In this document: positions 17,338-25,111 of the stretch, one piece after another | Numbering within the stretch: the first letter of the stretch is position 1 | Layout: the number at the start of each line of letters is the position of its first letter | NCBI RefSeq assembly: GCF_019039055.1 | Contig: NZ_JAHOPB010000001.1 | Coordinates: 3,735,987 to 3,799,986 of the forward strand | DNA length: 64,000 nt | Direction: 5' to 3' | Source of the DNA: Reyranella humidisoli | Lineage (GTDB): Bacteria > Pseudomonadota > Alphaproteobacteria > Reyranellales > Reyranellaceae | The notes under the pieces: model-generated | What the model saw: the letters and a program-made list of their open reading frames with translations, nothing else | Databases searched by the model: none | What the model was told of the DNA's origin: nothing | Made by a program: the position numbers and the translations under genes

Positions 17338-18206
17338 TTGGCGTCTCCCCTGGTAACGTGCTTCTGGAAGGCCAGCAGGGCGCTGGAGGGAAGCATGTCG
17401 CGGCGGCGGACGAAGACCGTCTGCACACGCGATTCCGATGCGGGCAGGCGATGTGCCCGCACGGATCCGCCGCGCCATGCGGGGCCGATCAGGGTGCGCG
17501 GCAGCAGAGTCACGCCGAGCCCGGCCGCCACGGCACCCAGGATGGCCTCCAGCGTGCCGAATTCCAGGCGGCGCAGGCCGACCACGCCGCGCCGCGCCAG
17601 CAGCTCCTCCAGACGCTGCCGGTAGGAGCAGCCCGCCCGTAGGATGACGAGGCGCAGGTCCGGATGTTTCAGCGCCGATGTCAGGGACGATTCTGTCGGG
17701 GCGGTCAGGAACGCGAGTTCCTCGGCGAAGGAGGGCACGGAGACGAGTTGCGGATGGACGACGGGCCCGCAGACGAACGCGCCTTCGAGGTCGCGGCTCA
17801 GAACGCGTTCCACCATCTCGGCCGTCGTGCCGGTGCGCAGCACGACATCGACGCCGGGGTGGGCGCGTACATAGGAGGCGAGCAGGGGTGAAAGCCGCAG
17901 TGCCGCGGTCGTTTCCAGCGAGCCGACGGTCAGCGTGCCGCGGGGCGCGCCATCGTCGCGGGCGGCACGGCCGGCTTCATCGAGCAGCGCGCCCACGCGT
18001 GTCGCATAGGGCATCAATCGCTGGCCGGCCGGCGTGAGGCGGGCGCCCGCCCGGCTGCGCTCGAAGAGGGACACCCCCAGCGCGTCCTCGAGGCGGCGTA
18101 CGCGCTGCGTCACGTTCGACTGCACCGTATTCAGTTCGCGCGCGGCGCGACCCATGCCGCCGAGACGCGCCACCGCTTCGAAAGTGGCGAGATCCTTTGC
18201 ATCCAT
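17334..18206 (-). CDS. LysR-family transcriptional regulator
   Basis: A 290-residue LysR-type regulator. The N-terminal winged helix-turn-helix (residues 1-60: LATFEAVARLGGMGRAAREL, NTVQSNVTQRVRRLEDALG) precedes a substrate-binding domain starting at GTLTVGSLETTAALRL. It is divergent from the nitronate monooxygenase gene, with 93 bases between them that hold an AT-rich inverted repeat, and it is coupled to the VOC and amidase genes behind it. By the usual LysR logic it should repress itself and activate the divergent gene when an effector is bound. The effector is unknown. Confidence 0.92.
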   Translation of the reverse strand: MDAKDLATFEAVARLGGMGRAARELNTVQSNVTQRVRRLEDALGVSLFERSRAGARLTPAGQRLMPYATRVGALLDEAGRAARDDGAPRGTLTVGSLETTAALRLSPLLASYVRAHPGVDVVLRTGTTAEMVERVLSRDLEGAFVCGPVVHPQLVSVPSFAEELAFLTAPTESSLTSALKHPDLRLVILRAGCSYRQRLEELLARRGVVGLRRLEFGTLEAILGAVAAGLGVTLLPRTLIGPAWRGGSVRAHRLPASESRVQTVFVRRRDMLPSSALLAFQKHVTRGDAK

Positions 18207-18229
18207 GGCATCAGATTATCAGATGGTAT

Positions 18230-18245
18230 TGATTAATATAAATCA
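18230..18245. promoter_or_regulatory. Candidate LysR box between divergent genes
   Basis: In the gap between the LysR gene and the nitronate monooxygenase gene, TGATT and AATCA form a perfect inverted repeat around AATATA, within a conspicuously AT-rich stretch for this genome. The spacing matches the T-N11-A style of LysR recognition boxes. Flanking ATCAG/CTGAT words may be further half-sites. Which strand's promoter it overlaps was not determined. Confidence 0.45.
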
Positions 18246-18299
18246 CTGATTGGAATGCCGCATGTCGCCTAGACTGCAACGGTGAACAGGAGAACAGCC

Positions 18300-19373
18300 A
18301 TGAACTGGCAGGACCGCCGCCTTCTCGATCTTTTCGGCATCGAGCATCCCATCCTCCAGGCGCCAATGGCCGGCGTGACCTCGCCACAGATGGCTGTCGC
18401 GGCCTCCGAGGCCGGTGCGCTGGGCTCGATTGCGGGCGCGATGCTGACGCTGGATGGCCTGCGGCAGGAATTCCAGATGGTGAAGCAGGGCACGGCCAAG
18501 CCCTTCAACGTGAATTTCTTCGTGCACAAGCCGCCGACGGTCGATGCCGCGCGCGACGCGGCGTGGCGCAGGAAGCTCGCGGGATACTACGAGGAGTTGG
18601 GCGTGGCACCGGGCACCAAGGGACCGTCGCGCGCCGCCTTCGATGCCGCCGCCTGTGACCTGGTGCTGGAATTCATGCCCAAGGTGGCGAGCTTCCATTT
18701 CGGCCTGCCTGGGAAGACGCTGATGCAGCGCCTCAAGGCCGCCGGCATCGTCGTCATCGCTTCGGCGACGACGGCCGAGGAAGCAAGATGGCTCGAAGGC
18801 GAGGGCACCGATGCCGTCATCGCCCAGGGCGCCGAGGCGGGCGGCCATCGCGGCATGTTCCTCGACGACGATATCGCACGTCAGGCGGGCACGATGGCAC
18901 TGGTGCCCCAGGTTGTCGACGCAGTGAAGGTTCCGGTGATCGCGGCTGGGGGCATCGGCGATGGCCGTGGCATCGCGGCGGCGCTGGCGCTGGGCGCGGC
19001 AGGCGCACAGATCGGGACGGCTTTCATGCTGTCGCCGGAAGCTCGAACGGGCGCGCTGCATCGCGCAGCGCTGAAGAAGGCGGGCGACAACAGCACGGTT
19101 CTCACCAACGTCTTCACCGGCCGGCCTGCGCGCGGCATCGTGAATCGGATCGTCCGCGAGGTGGGACCAATGAGCCTGGAGGCGCCGGCCTTTCCGCTGA
19201 CGGCCGAGGCCACCCAGCCGCTGCGGGGGCCGGCCGAGTCCACAGGCTCGACCGACTTCACGCCGCTGTGGAGCGGGCAGGCGCCGACCTTGGCGCGCGA
19301 GATGCCGGCGGGCGAGCTGGTGAAGTCGATGGTGCGCGAAACCGAGGCCGTCCTCAGCCGCGTCCGCGGCTGA
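18300..19373 (+). CDS. Nitronate monooxygenase-type FMN enzyme
   Basis: A 357-residue FMN-dependent TIM-barrel enzyme of the 2-nitropropane dioxygenase/nitronate monooxygenase family. Signatures are QAPMAGVTSPQMAVAASEAG near the N-terminus, the substrate-loop QGAEAGGHRG with the catalytic His, and the FMN-phosphate motif AAGGIGDGRGIAAALALGA. It would oxidise alkyl nitronates, protecting against propionate-3-nitronate-like toxins, although some members are enoyl reductases of other substrates. ATG 18300 is preceded by CAGGAGAA. Divergent from, and probably controlled by, the LysR gene. Confidence 0.88.
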   Translation: MNWQDRRLLDLFGIEHPILQAPMAGVTSPQMAVAASEAGALGSIAGAMLTLDGLRQEFQMVKQGTAKPFNVNFFVHKPPTVDAARDAAWRRKLAGYYEELGVAPGTKGPSRAAFDAAACDLVLEFMPKVASFHFGLPGKTLMQRLKAAGIVVIASATTAEEARWLEGEGTDAVIAQGAEAGGHRGMFLDDDIARQAGTMALVPQVVDAVKVPVIAAGGIGDGRGIAAALALGAAGAQIGTAFMLSPEARTGALHRAALKKAGDNSTVLTNVFTGRPARGIVNRIVREVGPMSLEAPAFPLTAEATQPLRGPAESTGSTDFTPLWSGQAPTLAREMPAGELVKSMVRETEAVLSRVRG

Positions 19374-19461
19374 CCAGCCGCAACGCAGGGCTGCAGACGG
19401 CAAGGGCGGCCTGCCGCACGCGTGGTCGTCCGTCGAGATCAGGAGCGCCTTGATGGATCTC

Positions 19462-19509
19462 TCTTCGCGAGCGACGCGGCTCGTCCGAAGTGACGGTGCT
19501 TCGCGAAGA
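19462..19509. repeat. Inverted repeat in the gap before the sulfatase
   Basis: The gap 19374-19612 holds no gene. It contains a perfect 9-base inverted repeat, TCTTCGCGA (19462-19470) and TCGCGAAGA (19501-19509), separated by 30 bases. There is no T-run, so it is not a clear terminator. A weak sigma70-like pair, TTGCTC and CATATT with 17-base spacing (19558-19586), may be the sulfatase promoter. Confidence 0.35.
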
Positions 19510-19612
19510 CGAGAGCGTGAGGTCGATATCCATTCATAAACCGCATCGTTCGTTGTGTTGCTCTGCATCGCCCAACAGAACATATTTCCGCTGATAAACA
19601 GGAGGGCGGACT

Positions 19613-21217
19613 ATGGCAAAAAACTCGATCAGGCGGCTGTTGTCGGCGGCGGCGCTCCTCGTCGGCATCTCGGGCGGGGTGGTCCCGACACAGGCCCAGA
19701 CCCCGGCCAAGCCCAACATCTTGGTCATCTTCGGTGACGACATCGGCTACTGGAACATCAGCGCCTATAACCGCGGCATGATGGGCTACCGCACGCCCAG
19801 CATCGACCGCATCGCCCGCGAAGGCGCGATCTTCACCGACTATTACGGCCAGCAATCCTGCACGGCGGGGCGCGCGGCCTTCATCACCGGCCAGTCGCCG
19901 ATCCGGACCGGCCTGCTCAAGGTCGGCCTCCCCGGCGCTCCCGAGGGACTGTCGGAGAAGGATCCGACCATCGCCGACCTGCTGAAGCCGCAGGGCTACG
20001 TGACCGGGCAGTTCGGCAAGAACCATCTGGGCGACCGCAACGACTTTCTGCCGACCGTGCATGGCTTCGACGAGTTCTTCGGCAACCTCTACCACCTCAA
20101 TGCCGAGGAGGAGCCCGAGAACATCGACTATCCCAAGGATCCGACCTTCAAGGCCAAGTACGGCCCGCGCGGCGTGCTGAAGTGCGTTGCCACGGCGACG
20201 GAAACCCCGGGCGAGGACCCGCGCTTCGGCAAGTGGGGCAAGCAGAAGTGCGAGGACACCGGTCCGCTCACAAAGAAGCGCATGGAGACGGTGGACGAGG
20301 AATTCGTTGCGGCGTCGCTCGACTTCATCGACCGCGCGAATCGCGACAAGAAGCCGTTCTTCGCCTGGGTCAATTCCTCGCGCATGCACATCTGGACGCA
20401 CCTCAAGCCTTCGTCCGAGGGCAAGACCGGTCTCGGCGTCGTCGCCGACGGGATGGTCGAGCATGACGGGCAGGTCGGCCAACTCCTGAAGAAGCTCGAC
20501 GACCTCAAGATCGCCGACAATACGATCGTGATCTACACGACCGACAACGGCGCCGAGGTCATGAGCTGGCCCGATGGCGGCACCACTCCGTTCCGCGGCG
20601 AGAAGAACACCAACTGGGAGGGCGGCTATCGCGTGCCCGCCATGGTGCGCTGGCCGGGCCTGGTAAAGCCCGGCACCGAGATCAACGAGGTCTTCTCGGC
20701 TGAGGACTGGCTGCAGACCCTGTTGGCCGCGGCTGGCGAGACGGATCTTGCGGCCAAGCTGAAGCAGGGCGCCACCTTCGGAGCCAAGAGCTTCAAGGTC
20801 CATCTCGACGGCTACGACCAGCGCGAGCTGCTGAAGAACGGCACCGGCAGCGCGCGAAAGGAGTTCTTCTACTGGACAGACGACGGCGGACTGGCGGGCC
20901 TCCGCTACGACAAGTGGAAGCTGGCCTTCATGGAGCAGCGCAAGCACGGGTTCGACGTCTGGCAGGATCCGATGGTGACCCTGCGCGTGCCGAAGCTGTT
21001 CGACCTCAGGGCCGATCCGTTCGAGCGCGCCGACCACGAGGGGATGGGCTACGGTCGCTGGCGCATCGATCGCATCTTCCTGCTGGTGCCGGCGCAGGTG
21101 TACGTGAACAATTTCATCAAGACGCTGGTTGAGTTCCCGCCGCGCCAGAAGCCCGGCTCGTTCAACCTCGAGGGCGTGCTTAACAAACTCACCGCTCCCC
21201 CGCAGGGCGCGAACTAG
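19613..21217 (+). CDS. Exported arylsulfatase-family sulfatase
   Basis: A 534-residue sulfatase with a cleavable signal peptide (residues 1-29, ending TQAQ). The metal aspartates are in IFGDDIGYW (Asp42, Asp43), the second metal motif TDNGAE is present, and the sulfatase signature reads QSCTAGRAAFITGQ, with Cys83 and Arg87. In this family Cys83 is converted to formylglycine. The usual motif is C-X-P-X-R and here Ala replaces Pro. The enzyme should cleave sulfate esters in the periplasm. AGGAGGGC precedes the ATG. The next gene encodes a formylglycine-generating enzyme, so activator and client are neighbours. Substrate class not readable. Confidence 0.9.
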   Translation: MAKNSIRRLLSAAALLVGISGGVVPTQAQTPAKPNILVIFGDDIGYWNISAYNRGMMGYRTPSIDRIAREGAIFTDYYGQQSCTAGRAAFITGQSPIRTGLLKVGLPGAPEGLSEKDPTIADLLKPQGYVTGQFGKNHLGDRNDFLPTVHGFDEFFGNLYHLNAEEEPENIDYPKDPTFKAKYGPRGVLKCVATATETPGEDPRFGKWGKQKCEDTGPLTKKRMETVDEEFVAASLDFIDRANRDKKPFFAWVNSSRMHIWTHLKPSSEGKTGLGVVADGMVEHDGQVGQLLKKLDDLKIADNTIVIYTTDNGAEVMSWPDGGTTPFRGEKNTNWEGGYRVPAMVRWPGLVKPGTEINEVFSAEDWLQTLLAAAGETDLAAKLKQGATFGAKSFKVHLDGYDQRELLKNGTGSARKEFFYWTDDGGLAGLRYDKWKLAFMEQRKHGFDVWQDPMVTLRVPKLFDLRADPFERADHEGMGYGRWRIDRIFLLVPAQVYVNNFIKTLVEFPPRQKPGSFNLEGVLNKLTAPPQGAN

Positions 21218-21303
21218 GAAGGCCGTCGCCCGGCCATTCGCCATCCGACCTCCCTGCCGCCTCGCGTGGCGGCAGGGCCGAGAGGCGTGTAGGACTGAGC
21301 GCC

Positions 21304-22251
21304 ATGAGCCACGTTACCGGAGCCGCCACATCGCACCCCGGGATGGTCCGCATTCCCGGCGGCACGTTCCGCATGGGCTCAGACCATCACTATGTCGAGG
21401 AGAAGCCGGTTCACACCGTAACGGTGTCCGGTTTCTGGATGGACGAGACGCCTGTCACGAACGCGCAGTTCCGCGGGTTCATCGAGGCGACCGGCCACGT
21501 CACCTGGGCCGAGATCGACCCCGACCCGAAGGACTATCCCGGCGCACGTCCCGGGATGCTGAAGGCCGGCGGCCTCGTATTCACCCCGCCGTCGAAGCCC
21601 GTCGATCTCGTCGACTGGAGCCAGTGGTGGCGCTTCACCTTCGGGGCGACGTGGCGGCGGCCCTACGGCAAGGGCAGCCATATCGGCGGGCTCGACGAGC
21701 ATCCGGTCGTGCAGATCGCCTATCGCGATGCCGAGGCCTATGCGAAGTGGGCCGGCAAGGAACTGCCGACGGAAGCCGAATGGGAGTTCGCCGCGCGCGG
21801 CGGGCTCGACGGCGCGGAGTTCGCCTGGGGTGACGAACTCACTCCCGGCGGCAAGCACATGGCCAACACCTGGCAGGGCGCTTTTCCACACGAGAACACC
21901 CGCGCCGACGGCTTCGCGCGCACCTCGCCCGTGAAGGCCTATCCGGCGAACGGTTACGGCCTGTACGACATGATCGGCAACGTCTGGGAATGGACGACCG
22001 ACTGGTATGCTGCCAAGCACGCGCCCGATGCCGCCAAAGCCTGCTGCGTGCCGGAGAATCCGCGCGGTGCAACACTGGAACAGAGCTACGATCCGCGCGA
22101 TCCCGTGCGCATCGCGCGCAAGGTGCTGAAGGGCGGCTCGCATCTTTGTGCCCCCAGCTACTGCAAGCGCTATCGCCCCGCGGCGCGCCACGCCGAGCAG
22201 ATCGACACGACGACGAGCCATGTCGGCTTCAGGTGCATCGTGCGCGGATGA
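21304..22251 (+). CDS. Formylglycine-generating enzyme (SUMF1 family)
   Basis: A 315-residue protein of the FGE-sulfatase domain family: MVRIPGGTFRMGSD at the start, LPTEAEWEFAARGG, MIGNVWEWTTDWY and the end TTTSHVGFRCIVRG. Unlike many SUMF1-like proteins with other roles, it keeps the two active-site cysteines, Cys282 and Cys287 in LCAPSYCKRYR, which bind copper in true FGEs. It should therefore oxidise the sulfatase Cys83 to formylglycine in the cytoplasm before export. It lies 86 bases after the sulfatase on the same strand and may be co-transcribed. Its last 23 bases overlap the convergent TetR gene. Confidence 0.92.
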   Translation: MSHVTGAATSHPGMVRIPGGTFRMGSDHHYVEEKPVHTVTVSGFWMDETPVTNAQFRGFIEATGHVTWAEIDPDPKDYPGARPGMLKAGGLVFTPPSKPVDLVDWSQWWRFTFGATWRRPYGKGSHIGGLDEHPVVQIAYRDAEAYAKWAGKELPTEAEWEFAARGGLDGAEFAWGDELTPGGKHMANTWQGAFPHENTRADGFARTSPVKAYPANGYGLYDMIGNVWEWTTDWYAAKHAPDAAKACCVPENPRGATLEQSYDPRDPVRIARKVLKGGSHLCAPSYCKRYRPAARHAEQIDTTTSHVGFRCIVRG

Positions 22252-22825
22252 CCTGGTCTACGAGCCGATCGACGAAGCTCCGCGTGATAGGCGCGTGGCC
22301 CATCAGCAGGCGATAGAAAAGCGGACCGAACACCAGGTCGAGCGTCAGCTCGATGTCCTCCGGCGGCTCGATCGCCTTGTCGGCTACGCATCGTTCCAGG
22401 AGAGCGCGGGTAGCGTCGCGGTTGCGCGCGATGAACTCGTTGCGGAAAGCCTTGGCGAGTTCGGTCTCCGATTGGGCGGCCGCCACCATGGCCGCGACGC
22501 TTCGGCCGGCAGGCGCGGCGAAAGCATCTGCCAGCGCATGAAGCTGCGCGCGCAAGGCGGAGAGGGCGTTTCGCGGCTTGCTGGACGCCTCGGCGGCGCC
22601 AGTCGTCTCAAGGAACGCCGCCATGGCCACGGCGGGGGCGTTCGGCCAGTAGCGATAGATGGTGGGACGGCTCACGCCGGCGCTCTGCGCGATCGCCTCG
22701 ATGGTGACGGCTGTCAGGCCGCCACGCTCGAGCAACGCCCGCGCTGCGATGAGGATGGCGGCACGGGTCCGCGGATCGCGGGGACGGCCGCGGACCGGTG
22801 GGGCTGAGGAGGCTTGACGAGGCAT
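22229..22825 (-). CDS. TetR-family transcriptional regulator
   Basis: A 198-residue regulator. The helix-turn-helix lies at about 24-65 (AAILIAARALLERGGLTAV, then VSRPTIYRYWPN), and the remaining all-alpha ligand domain resembles the TetR_C_11-type class. It is divergent from a VOC gene, with only 45 bases between the two ATGs. That gap contains a 19-base perfect palindrome, so autoregulation and control of the VOC gene by a small ligand are likely. Its 3' end overlaps the FGE gene by 23 bases, tail to tail. Confidence 0.9.
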   Translation of the reverse strand: MPRQASSAPPVRGRPRDPRTRAAILIAARALLERGGLTAVTIEAIAQSAGVSRPTIYRYWPNAPAVAMAAFLETTGAAEASSKPRNALSALRAQLHALADAFAAPAGRSVAAMVAAAQSETELAKAFRNEFIARNRDATRALLERCVADKAIEPPEDIELTLDLVFGPLFYRLLMGHAPITRSFVDRLVDQVIRARCT

Positions 22826-22831
22826 CTATTA

Positions 22832-22850
22832 ACGTTACGATACGTAACGT
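22832..22850. promoter_or_regulatory. Candidate TetR operator (19-base palindrome)
   Basis: ACGTTACG and CGTAACGT form a perfect 8-base inverted repeat around ATA, centred between the divergent TetR and VOC start codons (6 bases from the TetR ATG and 20 from the VOC ATG). Size, symmetry and place are typical of a TetR-family operator that would block both promoters. This is seen directly; binding is inference. Confidence 0.7.
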
Positions 22851-22870
22851 AATATAACACAGGTGATGCC

Positions 22871-23338
22871 ATGACCGCAAAGACCGCACCCGCGGGTCAG
22901 ACTGTGCGGGCGCACATGACGGTGCACGACGCAAAAGCCGCGATCGATTTCTATGCCAGGGCCTTCGGCGCAGTGGAGTTGTTCCGGCTGGTCGAGCCGG
23001 CGGGCCGGGTCGGGCATGCCGAGATCCGTATCGGCGACACGGTGCTGATGATGAACGACGAATATCCTGACTTCGGGGCGAGGAGCCCGGGCGCCATCGG
23101 TGGTTCTCCCGTTGCGTTCCACATCGCCGTGCCCGACGCCGACGAAGCCGTCGAGCGCGCGGTTGCGGCAGGGGCGACCCTGGTGCGGCCTGTGCAGGAC
23201 CAGTTCTACGGCGACCGCTCCGGCATGATTGCCTGCCCCTTTGGCTATCGCTGGTTCCTCGCCGCGACGAAGGAAGTCGTAAGTCCGGAAGAAATGCAGA
23301 AGCGCTGGACGGAAATGCTGGAGAGCGGCCGGGCCTAG
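22871..23338 (+). CDS. VOC-family protein, PhnB-like
   Basis: A 155-residue vicinal-oxygen-chelate protein of the PhnB/YcgA-like class: AHMTVHDAKAAIDFYARAFG at 14-33, the IRIGDTVLMMNDEYPDFGA strand pair, and the closing DRSGMIACPFGYRWFLA. Such proteins bind or modify small toxic compounds. Some confer resistance, most are uncharacterised. It is divergent from a TetR regulator over a palindromic operator, which points to induction by its own substrate. Tail-to-tail overlap of 4 bases with the cutA-like gene. Confidence 0.85.
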   Translation: MTAKTAPAGQTVRAHMTVHDAKAAIDFYARAFGAVELFRLVEPAGRVGHAEIRIGDTVLMMNDEYPDFGARSPGAIGGSPVAFHIAVPDADEAVERAVAAGATLVRPVQDQFYGDRSGMIACPFGYRWFLAATKEVVSPEEMQKRWTEMLESGRA

Positions 23339-23649
23339 ACGGCCACGCTCTCCTCGATCCACGCGGCGTAGGCCGGAGAGACGTGCACCATCGGGAAAGC
23401 GTGGATCGCAGGCACCTCGTAGGGATGCAGGTCCAGGATCGCGCGCTCGACGGCGGCGTAGTGCTCGTCGAGCGTCTTGAAGAGGATGCGATATTCCTTG
23501 CCGCTCTCGACGGTGCCTTTCCAGGTGTAGACACTTTCGATCCGGGAGATTTGCGCACAAGCGGCGAGCTTCGCTTCGACCAGGGCCCGCGCGAGCGAAC
23601 GGGCGTCCTTGCGGTTGGCGACGGTGGTGACGACGGCGATGGCGCTCAT
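23335..23649 (-). CDS. cutA: CutA1-type protein
   Basis: A 104-residue protein matching CutA1 over its whole length: IAVVTTVANRKDARSLARAL, LAACAQISRIESVYTWKG, EYRILFKT and HPYEVPAIHAFPM. CutA1 forms very stable trimers of the PII-like ferredoxin fold. It was named for copper tolerance, but its biochemical role remains debated. It is the last gene of a minus-strand run (kinase-like, Rieske, glutamine-synthetase-like, cutA), 29 bases behind the ligase gene. Confidence 0.9.
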   Translation of the reverse strand: MSAIAVVTTVANRKDARSLARALVEAKLAACAQISRIESVYTWKGTVESGKEYRILFKTLDEHYAAVERAILDLHPYEVPAIHAFPMVHVSPAYAAWIEESVAV

Positions 23650-23678
23650 GGCGGTCTCTTCTGATCCAGACGGACGAA

Positions 23679-25109
23679 TCAGAACAGCGAAAAATACTCC
23701 CGCTGCTCCCAGTCGCTGACTTCCAGCTCGAAGCGGTCGATCTCGGCCTGCTTGAGGCGCGTGTAGTAGTCGACGAAGAAGTCGCCGAGCCCGGCGCGCA
23801 GCACGTGGTTCTCCCTGAGCGCCGCCAGCGCCTCGGCAAGCGACCTCGGCAGCAGCGGCGCCAAGGCTTCGTAGGGCTTGTCGGCCGAGGGGCCGGGATC
23901 GAGCTTGCGGTCGAGACCGTCGAGACCGCAGACGATCTGGCTCGCCATGTAGAGGTAGGGATTGGCGGCGGGCTCGCCGACGCGGTTCTCGAGATGCGTC
24001 GCCGGATCGCCCGGTCCGCCCAGCACGCGCACCATCACGCCGCGATTGTCGCGGCCCCAGATGGCGCGGTCGGGCGCGAGCGAGAAGGGGCGATAGCGTT
24101 TGTAGCCGTTGAGCGTCGGTGTGCTGAAGGCGGCGGCGGCGCGTGCATGTTCGAGCAGGCCGGCCATGTAGTGGCTGCCGGTCGCCGACAGGGTCTCGTT
24201 GGTGTCGACGAAGGCGTTGGCGTGCGTCTTCCGGTCGGTCAGCGACTGATGCAGGTGCCAGCCGCTCGACATGACGTTGGCGAGCCTCGGCCGGCACATG
24301 AAGGTGGCATGGAAGCCGTTGCGCTGGGCGATCTGCTTGGTGGCGCTGCGGAACAGCACCATCGTGTCGGCGGGCTCGAGGCCGGCGCCGGTGCGGAAGG
24401 TGAACTCGACCTGGCTTGGACCGAACTCGACTTCGAGCGAGCGCAGCGGCAGGCCGAGATCGACCAGATTGGTGCGCAGGATCTCCAGGATCGGATCCAT
24501 CTCGTCGTAGCGCTGCTCGGTCAGGTACTGGTAGCCCTGGTTCAGCAGCGACACGTCGGGCGGCTCGCCCGGCTGGCCGGCATCGCCGACGCCCAGCTTC
24601 GCCTTCTCAAGCTTGAACAGATGGAACTCGACTTCCAGGCCGGCGACGAAATCGTAGCCGCGATCTCCCAGGGTCGAGAGCGTCCTGCGCAGGATATAGC
24701 GGGTGCAAAGTGGCATCGGCCGGCCGTCGGCGAAGTAGATGTCGCACAGCATCCAGCCGGAGTGCGGCGCCCAGGGCAGGGCGCGGAAGGTCGTGGGATC
24801 GGGCAGCATGACCACGTCGGCCGCGCCCTCCAGCTCCTTCATGCCGAAGCCGCCGCCCGGCTGCCAGACCGGGAAGACCGTCCGATGCGACGTGTCCTTC
24901 AGCAGCATCGTCGTCGTGAAGCCGACGCCGTTCTTCAGCGCCGCGTCGACTTCCGACGCCACGATCGTCTTGCCGCGCAGGATGCCGTGCTGGTCGGCGA
25001 AGGCCAGGCGTACGACGGACATTTCGCCCGCCTTCATGCGCCGCTCGGCCTCGCGCGTAGCGGCCTTGCGTTCCTCGTTCCAGAGGCCCGCGCGTTCGAC
25101 CAGCGTCAT
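23679..25109 (-). CDS. Glutamine synthetase-family ligase (gamma-glutamyl-amine type)
   Basis: A 476-residue member of the glutamine synthetase superfamily. Catalytic-domain marks are GLEVEFHLF, the glutamate-site strand LEVEFGPSQVEFTF, SGWHLHQSL with the ATP-region His, and NGYKRYRPFSLAP followed by WGRDNRGVMVRV. It lacks the C-terminal adenylylation segment of GlnA and is more like PuuA/IpuC/aniline-operon ligases, which join glutamate to an amine with ATP. Its ATG lies 2 bases after the stop of a Rieske oxygenase gene, so both are translated from one message. In aniline catabolism such a ligase makes the gamma-glutamyl amide that the oxygenase needs. That parallel is inference. Confidence 0.85.
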   Translation of the reverse strand: MTLVERAGLWNEERKAATREAERRMKAGEMSVVRLAFADQHGILRGKTIVASEVDAALKNGVGFTTTMLLKDTSHRTVFPVWQPGGGFGMKELEGAADVVMLPDPTTFRALPWAPHSGWMLCDIYFADGRPMPLCTRYILRRTLSTLGDRGYDFVAGLEVEFHLFKLEKAKLGVGDAGQPGEPPDVSLLNQGYQYLTEQRYDEMDPILEILRTNLVDLGLPLRSLEVEFGPSQVEFTFRTGAGLEPADTMVLFRSATKQIAQRNGFHATFMCRPRLANVMSSGWHLHQSLTDRKTHANAFVDTNETLSATGSHYMAGLLEHARAAAAFSTPTLNGYKRYRPFSLAPDRAIWGRDNRGVMVRVLGGPGDPATHLENRVGEPAANPYLYMASQIVCGLDGLDRKLDPGPSADKPYEALAPLLPRSLAEALAALRENHVLRAGLGDFFVDYYTRLKQAEIDRFELEVSDWEQREYFSLF

Positions 25110-25111
25110 GG

